From: Helianthus annuus | Taxonomy: Eukaryota; Streptophyta; Magnoliopsida; Asterales; Asteraceae | DNA: 64,000 bases | Direction of reading: 5' to 3' | NCBI RefSeq assembly: GCF_002127325.2 | Contig: NC_035448.2 | Location: forward strand, 129,966,569 to 130,030,568 | Part shown: positions 42,986-53,977 of the stretch, piece by piece | Numbering within the stretch: the first letter of the stretch is position 1 | How the letters are laid out: every line of letters starts with the position of its first letter | Made by a program: the position numbers and the translations under genes | Notes under the pieces: generated by a model | What the model was told of the DNA's origin: nothing | The model's database searches: none | What the model saw: the letters and a program-made list of their open reading frames with translations, nothing else

Positions 42986-45900
42986 ATGACGTCACAATCA
43001 CAAGATGATAAGAATAACATCGGTTCTCTTTTTAAACCACCTATGCTTAAACGTAATGAGTACAACATCTGGGAGAGAAGGATGGGTCACATCCTTGCTC
43101 AACAGAACACTGGATGTTGGAGGTCTATTGTTTTTGGTCCTCATGTTCCTATGGTGCCAAGTGCTGAGGATGCAAAGAAGATCGTTCCAAAACCAACTGA
43201 AAACTATACTGAAACTGATTTTCAAAAGTTCGAACTCGATGTCAAAGCATTTAGCATCATAGCTTCTGCATTACCCAACGAAATCTATGCTGGGCTGTTA
43301 CATTGTAACAGTGCCAAAGAGTTGTGGGATGCACTGAAGGAACAATTTTGGGGGATGGAAGAGGTTATTGAAAACAACAAGGAAATTCTGAATCAGCAGT
43401 ATGAAACATTTTGTCACATCAAAGGGGAATCACTAACCCAACAATTCAAACGTTTCAACTGTCTCATCAGTGAACTAAGGCTTGTTAAAGTTATACATTT
43501 CCAAATGCAACTCAAAATAGCAGGTTCCTTAGATCATTGCCCGAAAAATGGGACACAATTGCTTTTGTCACCAGGAATTCAGCTGAGTTCAAATATCTGA
43601 CCCTGACCCAACTCCATGGTAGACTCCTGACCTATGAAAGGGAGTTAAACCAGAAAAGGAAGTTGCAAGAGTCTGGTAAAGTTGCTGATAACTATTCATT
43701 TGGCAGCACAACTCTATTTGGTTAGGAAGAATCTGGTAGCAGCAGTAAGGATCAGAGTTATGATCATTTTATTGACATAACTGCTGGTGGTAATTTTAAC
43801 AACTCTGATTCTCACTCTGCAAATTATGCTTTCACTGCAAATAATGAAAACCAGATGTCAGATAACTTGTGCTTTGAACTCAATGATTTGCAACATTTTG
43901 ATCCCACTGACTTAGAAGAAATGGACATTTTGCATCAATTGGCTTTGCTTAGTGTTAGAACAAGCAAATTCTACAAAAGAACAGGGAGAAAATTCCCAGG
44001 GCTTCATGGGAATTCAAGGGTGGGGTTGGATAAGTCAAAAATCAAGTGTTACAAGTGTAATAGGCTAGGTCATTTTGCTAGGGAATGTAGGAGTCAAACC
44101 ACTGGTCCCATAATTACTCACCCTAGCTCAAACCCTAGACCACAACAACAAAATACTGTGCACTATACCCGATATGCCCCTGCAGCACATGTTACCACTA
44201 CTCATTATGCTGCAACCCCTGTGCCTGTGCATTATGTTCAAACCACTGTTCCACAAATTCAGTATGTTCAGGCCCGTGTTCCTCAGGCAGAGGTGCAACC
44301 TGCTGCACCTCAACAGGCTGCTCCAACAGTGGCTTAACCAGATCAGCAAAGCTTCTTCACACAAGGCTTTGTTGATTGGAGCAGCATGCCTGAAGAACTT
44401 GGTGATGAAAATTTTGCTCTCTATGCTTCTAATGATACTTTTGATAATGAATTTTGTTTGATGGCATTAGAGTCAATACCAGAAGGGGTAGAAACTGAAG
44501 GTGAACAGCTAAGTGCTGAAACAGTGGATGAAGTTGCTGAAGCAGTGGTTACTGCAGTTGCTAGTGAACTACTTCTGGGAGAAAATTCAGAAACCCTGAT
44601 TGAACCACTGTCTGACACTTGGTCCAAAGATGACAAAGAGAAATAAGAGTTGAAGAAAGCTGGTGAGGGAGAAGGGAGAGCTGATGAAGAAGATGATCAT
44701 CAATGTAATTGTGCCATGATGGCTGCTGCCAAGGTAACTCCTCAATTTTAACCATAGGTATTCTTTCAGGAGCAGTATGGGCTATCCTGTCAGGGGCCAG
44801 TGTGTTCAGACAAATGTATCATTGCCTTTGCTAACATCAAAGAGGTAAATGAAAACCTTAGGGATAAAGTCTTGTCTGATGAAGTCAAATTTGAAAAGTC
44901 ATTAAAAGAACTTAGAAACAAATTGGCTGAAAAAAGATAAAGAGATCAGCAGTTTAAAAGAAGAGCAGAGCATAACCAAAACTCAACTCCAAACTATGGT
45001 AGAAAAAATACCAAGTTTGCAAAAAGGAGTTGGAGTCTACCCAGATCACCTGTGAAAGATGGGTGGAGTCTTGTAAAGGGTATGAGGTTATGCTTGCAAA
45101 CAGCTTGAAAGCAATGTCAAGTTTGGAATAGGACATAGAAAATATAATGAACTTGTAAACACTGCTGAAAAACAAGCTGGTTCAACTGAGATAATACCAT
45201 CCAACAAAAATGGCCAAGAGGTTAAAATAACCGACAAACTTGGTAACAAAATTACTCTGGAAAGATCTGTGGGATCTTCAACTTTTGAAGAGATTGAAAA
45301 ATACCAATTTAAACCCACATAGTCTGATGAGTGTGATATCCTGGAAAATTTCAAACCAATGGATTTCACAACCACTAATGGTGTAAAAGCTCCAAAAGCA
45401 AGGGTCATTCCTATCAAAGATATCCTAAGAGAGGTTCAAAACTCTGTTGCAAAGGAATCTAAGAAAAGAGAAAAGATTAAAAACCTGTTTTGTGATTTTT
45501 GTGAAAAGAGGAATCATCTAACAAAAGATTGTTTTCATCTAAAAGCACATGATCTAAACAAAACAAATGTTATTGTTCCTGCTGAAAGCTGCACCATCTG
45601 TGGTAAAAATAACCACAAAACTAAGGAATGTGTGTATCTCAAAAACTTTGATGAGAAGAAGAAAGAGTACACTGCAAAAACATCCTTAAATTCATCAGCA
45701 TCATCTGTTAAATTCACCAAGAAACAACCACTGTTTGTCCCTGTCCAAACTGCTGTCACAAAACAGCTGAACCAAACATCTGTTCAAAGGGATGTACAGG
45801 TGACTGATGCACCTCCAGCCAATCATTTCAGAAAAGGCATGGAAAAAGCATCATACCAAAGGATTCCACACGTTTATGAGGCCTACAAAAAGCCCTCTAA

Positions 45901-46107
45901 ACCAAGAGTGAACATGCATCCTTTTGGTTATCAACAGATGATGGGTCAAGACCCCCAATAGTGGTTAGAAAAGAACATTCCCAAAAATGTTCAAACCCCT
46001 GAGCTAACCACTGTCCATACACCTGCCACCATTCCAGACACTGTTGAGACCCCATCCAAAGCCTTATTGGCTTTGGAGACCTTAATGAACTAATCCTTTT
46101 ACTTCAT
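42986..46107 (+). pseudogene. Copia A gag region
   Basis: Start at 42986 (MTSQSQDDKNNIGSLFKPP). The copia gag core follows (EYNIWERRMGHILAQQ, ELWDALKEQFWGMEE). A frameshift near 43540-43600 is followed by EKWDTIAFVTRNSAEF in another frame. A CCHC zinc knuckle CYKCNRLGHFAREC lies near 44047, a Pro/Val/Gln-rich stretch at 44160-44330, and two further knuckle-like motifs CDFCEKRNHLTKDC (45490) and CTICGKNNHKTKEC (45592). In-frame stops include TAG 43723, TAA 44335, TAA 44644 and TAG 45959. Two separated sets of zinc knuckles in one gag region is an unusual layout. Confidence 0.75.
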
Positions 46108-48779
46108 GTGCAGGGAGCTTCTGCATGCTTAGATAGTCTTTGGTATGTAGATAGTGGAGGCTCCAGGCACATGACAGGATGTAAAGCCCTTCTTCAAGAC
46201 TTCAAAATTCATGGAGGGGGTGATATATCCTTTGGTAATAATAGTAAAGGGAAGGTTCTGGGGTCTGGTTCAGTAAAATCTGGAAATGTAAAATTTGAAA
46301 ATGTCAATCTTATAGATAATCTAAAATTCAACCTCTTGAGTGTATCACAAATGAGTGACAAGGGGTATGGCTCATTCTTCACAAAGGATTGTTGTAGGAT
46401 TGTTGGACTAGAAATGGTTAACAAGATTGAAGCAATAATCAAAAGTGGTAAAACTAAACTTGTTGCTCAAAGAAGTGGCAATGTTTATGTTGTTGATATG
46501 TCAAAAGAGTGCCCCAGAGCTGATGCCTGTCTGTTCTCAGCTGCTTCAAACAAAGAGACAGAACTATGGCACAGAAGACTGGGGCACACAAATCTAAAGA
46601 CAATCACTGCCATTTCAAAACATGGGTTAGTAAGAGGTTTACCTCAAAAACTGTTCACCTGTTATGAGCATTGTGTTTCCTGCCTAAAAGGAAAACAACA
46701 TAAAAGCTCACACAAATCCACTAATGAGTCCAAAACAACCAAATGTTTGCAAATGCTTCATATGGATTTGTTTGGCCCAGTTAAAGTCACGAGTCTCAAG
46801 AAAAAGAGATATTGTTTGGTTATAGTTGATGACTTTTCTAGGTTTACATGGACTTAATTTTTACACTCAAAAGATGAGATTGCAGGCATTCTGCAAGACT
46901 TTGTGAAACAGGTTGAAAAGTAGTTTGACCTTCTAGTAAAAATCTTCAGAAGTGACAATGGCACAGAGTTCAGGAACAAGGAGTTGGATGATTTCTGTGT
47001 GTCAAAAGGAATTGTGAGGCAATATAGCATTCCAAGAACACCAGAACAAAATGGGGTTGTTGAAAGGAAGAACAGAACTTTGATTGAGGCTACCAAAACC
47101 ATGCTTGCAGATTCAGGTTTGCCATTAACTTTTTGGGCTGAAGCAGTAAACACTGCTTGCTATATCCAAAACAGAGTTTTAATCAACCCCAGGCATCAAA
47201 AGACTGCCTATGAACTGCTGTATAAAATAAAGCCATTGATTTCATATTTCAAAGTTTTTGGCTGCCCATGCTTCATTTTAAACTTAAAAGATTCTATATC
47301 AAAGTTTGCAGCCAAAATTGATTGTAGATATCACCTGGGATACTCAACCACTGCTAAGGCCTACAAAGTGTTTAACACAAGGACCAAAACAGTGGAAGAG
47401 ACTTTGAATGTAAAGTTCAATGAACTTTCATCAATGAAAATCCCAGCAAACCCTGCAGAATTGTTTGATCTTGATAAATTCACTTTTGAAAATACTGCTG
47501 TCAAGACTAACAGTGCAGGTCCATCAGAGGATTCATCACCAGACTATGGATATGAGATCATCATTCCTCAAAAGTCTGCTTCAATGGGAAGGGCATCAGT
47601 TGTTCAAAACAGTTGTCAAAGCTCAACCACTGCTACCTCAACAGTTGTTGACCAAAGTAGCCCCTTAACCCCTGCTTCCACCTCATCAAACACTGTTGAT
47701 AAAAGTCCTCAAACAGTGGATCAAAGTTAGCATGTGTCCACACCTTTACCCCCTATGCCACCACCTTTTGAAGCCACTGCTGGGTCATCAAAGTCACCAG
47801 CAGTGGTTAGCTCAGATGATACACATCTGCAGCCCTCACCACTCAATGCCATTGTTCCATATCAAGGAGAGCTCATCTTCTTGAAATCTCATCCACTAGA
47901 TCAAATTATTGGCAACATCAATGAAGGGGTGCTCACAAGAAGTCAATCCCAAAACATTTGTCTTTTTGCTGGTTTTCTATCACTCCATCAGCCAGTCAAG
48001 TACCAAGAGGCACTGAAAGACAACAGCTGGGTAGAAGCCATGCAAGAGGAGCTCCAATAGTTCAGAAGACAACAAGTATGGGAGCTTGTACCACTGCCAA
48101 AGAATGTAAGTCCTATTGGCACAAAGTGGGTCTTCAAAAACAAAACTGATGAAAAGGGTATTGTTGTCAAGAATAAAGCCAGGCTTGTGGTTCAAGGTTA
48201 CAGACAAGAAGAGGGCATTGACTATGATGAAACTTTTGCCCCTGTTGCTAGACTTGAAGCTATCAGACTCTTTCTGGCCTTTGCTGTCAACCACAACATC
48301 AAGGTGTACCAAATGGATATAAAATGTGCATTCCTCTATGGTAAGATTCAAGAAGAGGTATATGTCTGTCAACCTCCAGGTTTTGAGGATCCATTTAATC
48401 CAGATCATGTTTACAAGCTAAATAAAGCTTTGTATGGCTTGAAACAAGCACCAAGAGCCTGGTATGAAACTCTTTCCACCTTTCTACTCTCCATTGGTTT
48501 CACCAGAGGCAGAATTGACAAAACACTGTTTTTAAAATGGAGAGGGAAGGATTTGATGATAGTCCAAATTTATGTGGATGACATCATTTTTGGAAGCACA
48601 TGCAATAAAATGTGTGAAGAGTTCAGGCAACTCATGACAGCTGAGTTTGAAATGAGTGCAATGAGTGAACTCCAGTGCCTTCTTGGTCTCCAAGTAAGGC
48701 AGCTGCAAAATGGCACTTTCATCCATCAGGGCAAATATGCCAAAGAACTTTTAAAGAAATTTGATATGGATGATTGTAA
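46108..48779 (+). pseudogene. Copia A protease, integrase and reverse transcriptase, truncated
   Basis: Protease motif YVDSGGSRHMTG near 46145; GAG-pre-integrase ELWHRRLGHTNLKT and CVSCLKGKQHK near 46560-46700. The integrase core has HMDLFGPV (46757), RSDNGTEFRN (46950) and NGVVERKNRTL (47050), so all three acidic residues are visible. RT starts about 48110 (GTKWVFKNK), has the palm motif YVDDIIFGS (48570) and is cut at LLKKFDMDDCN. Stops lie at 46855, 46921, 47728 and 48058; at most of them the residue expected from the family is Gln. Confidence 0.83.
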
Positions 48780-50296
48780 TGTTGGACCATGTTCCGACCC
48801 TGAATAGTCAGTAGAGAACGTTCATCTTCACGTACGAAGGCGGAATCAACGTAAATGAAGTAACAACAGCTTTCCTATTCAATTCCTTTCCTTTTATTGC
48901 TTTCTGATAATGATTTGACAGAGTTTTGGTAACAAAAGCATGCAACAGATCCGCTTCAATGTACACACATGACTGAACTAGTTTCGCTTCAACTGCCTAT
49001 ATATAGTCCAAGTGGTTTCGCTTATATGGCATGACATATAAGCGGAACCTCATCTAAAACCCTATAGGCGAAACTATCAATGACACACAAGCGGAACCTT
49101 TTGTACATACAAGCGAAACCTTAATATAAAACCTAATTTTGACTTTCTAGATCCTATATTGACCTATCTTGACCTAAGACTTTAATGCAGACGAAGTCAA
49201 CAGACATTTCATGCATCAACAGACTCCCCCTTGGATGTTGACGTAGTCTTCAGCTCCCGAGTCTTCACTCTTGATCTTTTCTCCAACTCTCTGTCTTCTC
49301 ATCACAATCTCTTTATATTCACAGGTTTCAGGATCACATCCAGGCTCTAACTTCTCTCTTCCCTTTGACTGTTGATCCAGACTCCCCCTTTCATAGACTC
49401 CCCCTTTCGACAAACTTATTTTTGGCGAGCGTGCCAGGGAATCATATCAGCTTTTTAGACAAATTACTAGTACCGTTAAGCTTAATTACATGCTCAGACT
49501 TAAACAATTCACCTCGATTGTCGATATACTGATCCATCTTAAATTCTCACACAGATTTCAACCTATTCAGGATACGATTTAGATGTTTTATGAATTTAGC
49601 TTAATTCATGTGTCCCACCTCTTGAATATACTCCCATATCCAGAATCCCAATATTCAGTCTTACAAGTGAGTATACTACAATGATATCTGTACATAAATT
49701 AGGTATGCGAGGGCTGAGGGATCTCAGGTCGATATTTCCATATACGCAGAGAGATATCAGCTTCGACTTTTCAGTATGTCCCCTTTTAGAGGATCTTTTA
49801 GCTACAACAGCAACGACTATCAATTTTATTGTTTCATCTGCATGCTGAGGGTTTATGCTATGTTTCAAGCATTTTGTGAAAGTATTAGCCAAGGACTAGG
49901 TCAGAACTTCCGTTCAGTAGAAGTCCTGGAATAATACCACAAACATCATTGAGTATAAAAACCTAGTATATCAGAATACGAGACCTTTCAAACGAGATTT
50001 CAGGGGTTACCTATATATCCAAGTAGTGTTCCCCACAAATTTCACAAGTTTGAAATTTTAGGTTTATATCCCGAATAAATCTACTAAATGTGTGAAAACC
50101 TATCGACACATCATCAGTGAGACAGTTTAACTCATTTACTCTTTACAATTCTTTAGCATACTGTAATTGTCTAGCCGATGTACTATCATTTTCCCTATAT
50201 ACACAAGCTCTTTTTCAATTTTATCATGTTTTTGTACTTTTGCATTTTTTACTGTTTTTGTATTTTCTGAAAATAGACTATATACATCTATCTACA
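48780..50296 (-). repeat. Copia B 3' LTR (about 1.5 kb)
   Basis: On the minus strand it starts TGTAGATAGATG (50296) and ends GGTCCAACA (48780). The purine tract TTAGGGGGAG lies at 50306-50297. There is no second copy in the window, so the left edge rests on the TG terminus and the break in copia A. Confidence 0.65.
48980..49121 (-). promoter_or_regulatory. Copia B promoter: TATA box with AAGCGGAACC motif array
   Basis: The minus strand reads GACTATATATAGG at about 49008-48996. Six variants of AAGCGRAACC in both orientations lie at 48981, 49013, 49040, 49066, 49089 and 49111, five of them upstream of the TATA box. This repeats the arrangement seen in X, Z, W, V and copia A with another motif. 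Confidence 0.58.
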
Positions 50297-50302
50297 CTCC
50301 CC

Positions 50303-51660
50303 CTAAATACCAAAACAAGTAAAAAAACGACAAACCATTGCAGATTGTTTCTCGTCTTCATCCGCAACAGTACTCTCATCAACGCTCACAATTCCATCCG
50401 ACACTGAAAGCAATTTCATACCATTAAGTTTTAACAAATATTGAAACCGATTTTTATCAAAAGCTTTGGTATGCAAATCAGCTTTTTGTTCGTCAGTGTG
50501 GATTTTTTCAATTCGTATCAACTTTTTCTCAAAGCAATCGCGAATAAAGTGATGACGAATTTCTATATGTTTAGTTTTAGCGTGATGTACTGGATTCTTA
50601 GTTATATTTATTGCGGCCTCATTATCAACAAACAGAGGTGTGTTAAGAAACTGCAAACCGTAGTCGCGCATCTGTTGCTGTATCCACAGGATCTGAGAGC
50701 AGCAACTGCTAGCAGAAACGTACTCCGCTTCACATGTAGATAGCGCCACAGACGTTTGTTTCTTACACTGCCAGGTAACCAATCTTGGTCCAAAGAACTG
50801 GCATCCTGCAGTCGTTGATTTGGTATTGACTTTGCAGCATCCGAAATCCGAATCGGAATACCCTTCGAGCGTAAAATCGCCTTTTCTAGGATACCACAAC
50901 CCCAATGTGGGTGTTCCTTTCAAGTAACGTAATATCCTCTTGACAATGATCATGTGTGAAGCTCTCGGGTTAGATTGATATCTTGCTGTGAGGCACGTTG
51001 GGTACATGATATCAGGACGTGAAGCAGTTAGATACATCAAAGAACCTATCATGGAACGGTAGAACGTTTCAACAGCCCTGTCTCCGATGAGATCTGGGTG
51101 AATCCCATGATTAGTCGCAAGTGGGGTAGCAACAGGAGTAGAACCTGACATTCTAAATTTCTCAAGAATATCATGCACGTACTTCGTCTGGTGAATGAAA
51201 ATTCCCTCAGGAAGTTGTTCAACTTGTAAACCCAGAAAGAACTTCATCTCCCCCATTGATGACATTTCGAATTTTTGCTTCATCACCTGTTCGAAATCTT
51301 TGCACAATTTCTCATTCGTTGACCCAAAAATTATATCGTCTACATAAATCTGAACGATTAGAAGATGTCCGTCGACCTCTTTAGTGAAGAGAGTGGCATC
51401 CACTTTCCCTCTGATAAAGCTGTTAGCGAGTAGGTGTTGAGACAAAGTCTCGTACCAGGCTCTCGGTGCCTGATGTAGACCATACAACGCTTTGTCCAGC
51501 AAATAAACTTATTCTTGTGGATTGGGTCAGTAAAGCCCGGCGGCTGACCGACATAAACCTCCTATTTGACCTTCCCATAAAGAAACGCCGATTTAACATC
51601 CAACTAATAAACTTTGAAGTTCTTTCAAGACGCAAATGCTAGGAAAATTCTGATTGCCTC
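50303..51660 (-). pseudogene. Copia B reverse transcriptase (C-terminal) and RNase H
   Basis: RT palm motif YVDDIIFGS at about 51351-51325, then SSMGEMKFFLGLQVEQLPEG. The RNase H part has DSDFGCCKVNTKSTTAGC, CEAEYVSASS and KHIEIRHHFIRDC. It ends at a natural TAG (50303-50305) overlapping the purine tract. At about 51515 one base is missing, so the frame shifts. Upstream of that, FKVY is followed by a TAG where copia RTs have Gln (normally VYQMD), and there are two more stops. Confidence 0.83.
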
Positions 51661-53171
51661 TAGTCGTGCCACAGGAGCAAGACTTCTGTAAAATCAATCC
51701 CCTCCTGTTGACTAAAGCCCTGAACAACGAGTCGAGCTTTGTTCCTTTCAACCACTCCTCTATCGTCTCTCTTACACTTGAATACCCATTTTGTATTGAT
51801 TTTCCTTTGACCATCCGGCAAATCCACTAACTTCCACACTCCCAACTTTTCAAACTGACTTAACTCTTCTTGCATTGCTATGACCCAAGAATCTTCAGTA
51901 AGGGCCTCTTTGTAAGTTCTCGGTTCGACCTGCGAGATATAACAACTTAATGAAAATTCAGTTTGTAAAGGCGCTACTGTAGAATAAAAACATGTTAAGC
52001 CTTGGTCTATTTGACATCTTGTACGAACGCCTGAATGCAATTCCCCTATGATCAACTCCTCTGGATGATAAGAAAGAGTTCGCGGCATCACTTCGCTTGG
52101 AACATCTACATTTCCCTCCAGATTAGTAACATTCTGTTCTGCATCTTGTTCACCAACTTGGTTTGTTTGACTTGATAACTGGATCTGCTCCCCCTCAGAG
52201 TCTGAATCACCATGATAAAAAACTGGCATGTTTTCAGCTTCTTGATTATCATTCACCTCCGACTGATTACCAGGAGCAACTTCATCATCATGTTCACCAG
52301 CATTGCTAGGACCTGCTTCATCATCATTTGAAGTTTCCCGAGGTCTTCTAGAATACTCCGCTGGGAACCTGAGCTGCGACTCATACTCTCGCAAAATATC
52401 CAGCTCATCAAAGAAATCTTCATCTTCCTCTGATTCTTCTCTCATGTCAAACGAATCCCAAAGTTTATCATAATGATATTTCCATGAATCTCTAGGACTT
52501 CGTGGCGGCATGATATAACCTTGACATTCAACATTTGCAGCTTCAATAATCCGCTTCTCACTTGGAACGAAGACACGTTGCATTGGATTGGCATAGCCAA
52601 CAAATATTCCCTCAATGCACTTCGAACCAAACTTTCCATTAGGCTCAATAACTGTACAGGGTGACCCGAACGGTTCTAGATACTTCAAATTCGGTTTGCG
52701 GTTATTGATTAGCTCAAAGCATGTCTTGTTGAACTTCTTGACAGTAAGAACCCTGTTGAGTGTATAGCATGCAGCAGAAACAGCTTCAGCCCAGAAATTA
52801 ATTGGTAACTTAGAATCTACAAGCATAGTTCTAGCCGTCTCGATTAGCGTCCGGTTTTTACGTTCTGTGACTCCATTCTGTTGTGGAGTGTACGGAGCAC
52901 TAAACTCATGCAGTATACCTCTTTCATCACAAAATTCTTCCATCTTACTGTTTTTGAATTCAGTACCATTATCACTTCTAATTCTACTGATAGGCCTCTG
53001 GTATAGATTCTCAATTCTTTTAAACAACGCCATTAAACTGTCAAATGTTTCGTCTTTCGATTTCAAGAATGAAACCCACGAAAATCTGGAATAATCATCA
53101 GTCACGACCAAACAGTAGTAATCTCCTGTTATACTCTTGACATTCACCGGACCAAACAAATCCATGTGAAG
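51661..53171 (-). pseudogene. Copia B integrase core and RT N-terminal part
   Basis: The integrase has HMDLFGPVNVKS, RSDNGTEFKNSK and NGVTERKNRTL, so the DDE residues are present. A long acidic linker follows (EESEEDEDFFDEL, DDEAGPSNAGEHDDE), then the RT start (TKWVFKCKRDDRG, VVQGFSQQEGIDFTEV). A one-base deletion near 51680 shifts the frame after DFTEV. Integrase starts within HMDLFGPV because of the insertion at 53172. Confidence 0.83.
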
Positions 53172-53977
53172 TGTCACGGCCCCCGACCCACCCTGGACGG
53201 AGTCGGGGCCCGCGAGGCAGTTCCCGTGGTATTTAATTTATGCGGCAGCGGAAGTCTTTTTACAACAGGATCTTTTCACCATAAAATGCTCGTTTAATAT
53301 ATTACACCAAGTTTAAGGGATAAATCCCATAATTTACAATAAGTTGATTTCACACAGAAATCTTTATTTTTCAAAACACGTTTTAATGGTTTATTTACAC
53401 TGAGCCACTTCTCTGAGCTTGATAGTGCTTTACTGCACTTTTCCTGGATCACACAGATCACCTGAAACATGTTTGAAAAAGGTTTTGTCAGCGGGGAAAT
53501 ACTGAGTGAATCATTCTGTTTTCTAAAACGACCCGTTAGTTATAATTTACAGTATTAAGAGCGATTAAAATGTTTCTATCAACCAATTATCAAGAATGGG
53601 TATTTGTCACTCGATTCATTTATGTGACTGTGGTCATACCACTATTGGGTCCCGTTGCCCAAATAGTGACGGTGTACTCACACAGAGTAATAATAACTCA
53701 CATAGAGTAATATTCACTCACATAGAGTGATAATAACAGTAATGTGCACAATACCCCACATACCAGCTGTAATTTGGTGATTACAAAGACTTAATCCCTG
53801 TAATTATAACCTTGAAAATAATTTGGAGTATTGTAAAACAGTTGATAAAAAGAGAATGACTCACATTGCAGATTAACGAGCAATAGATATAAGCCTACTG
53901 ATTAGCCTTGCTTAAACCTAATTTAACACAATGCACACACACAGGTTAGTAACTAATACAGCAATTACGTCAATTCA
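53172..53977 (-). repeat. W-related gypsy LTR fragment, minus strand
   Basis: On the plus strand it starts TGTCACGGCCCCCGACCC and, reversed, follows the W LTR (33655-35102) from its 3' end inward: TCCCGTGGTATTTAATTTA, then AAAACATGTTT-type, AATCAAG and TTAGTAACTAA parts. It is clearly diverged from W, so it is a related family. It is interrupted at 53977 by element V. Left flank TGAAG (53167-53171) lies in the copia B integrase. Confidence 0.8.

Larger units (their letters stand above)
42089..48779 (+). mobile_element. Copia A: SIRE-like Ty1/copia retrotransposon, right end removed
   Basis: The 5' LTR is 42089-42820 and the primer site 42823. A long gag region, protease, integrase and RT follow in copia order. 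The YVDDIIFGS RT motif and the 3.1-kb gag region suggest the SIRE/Maximus group. It ends abruptly in RT at 48779, where copia B begins. Left flank is CCATC (42084-42088). It is broken by at least eight stops and one frameshift. Confidence 0.87.
48780..53171 (-). mobile_element. Copia B: SIRE-like Ty1/copia retrotransposon, minus strand, 5' half removed
   Basis: The 3' LTR is 48780-50296 with an adjoining purine tract, then RNase H/RT and integrase on the minus strand up to 53171, where a gypsy LTR interrupts the integrase. Left flank TGTAA (48775-48779) lies in the copia A RT. The gag, protease, integrase N-terminus and 5' LTR are not in the window. Confidence 0.85.
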
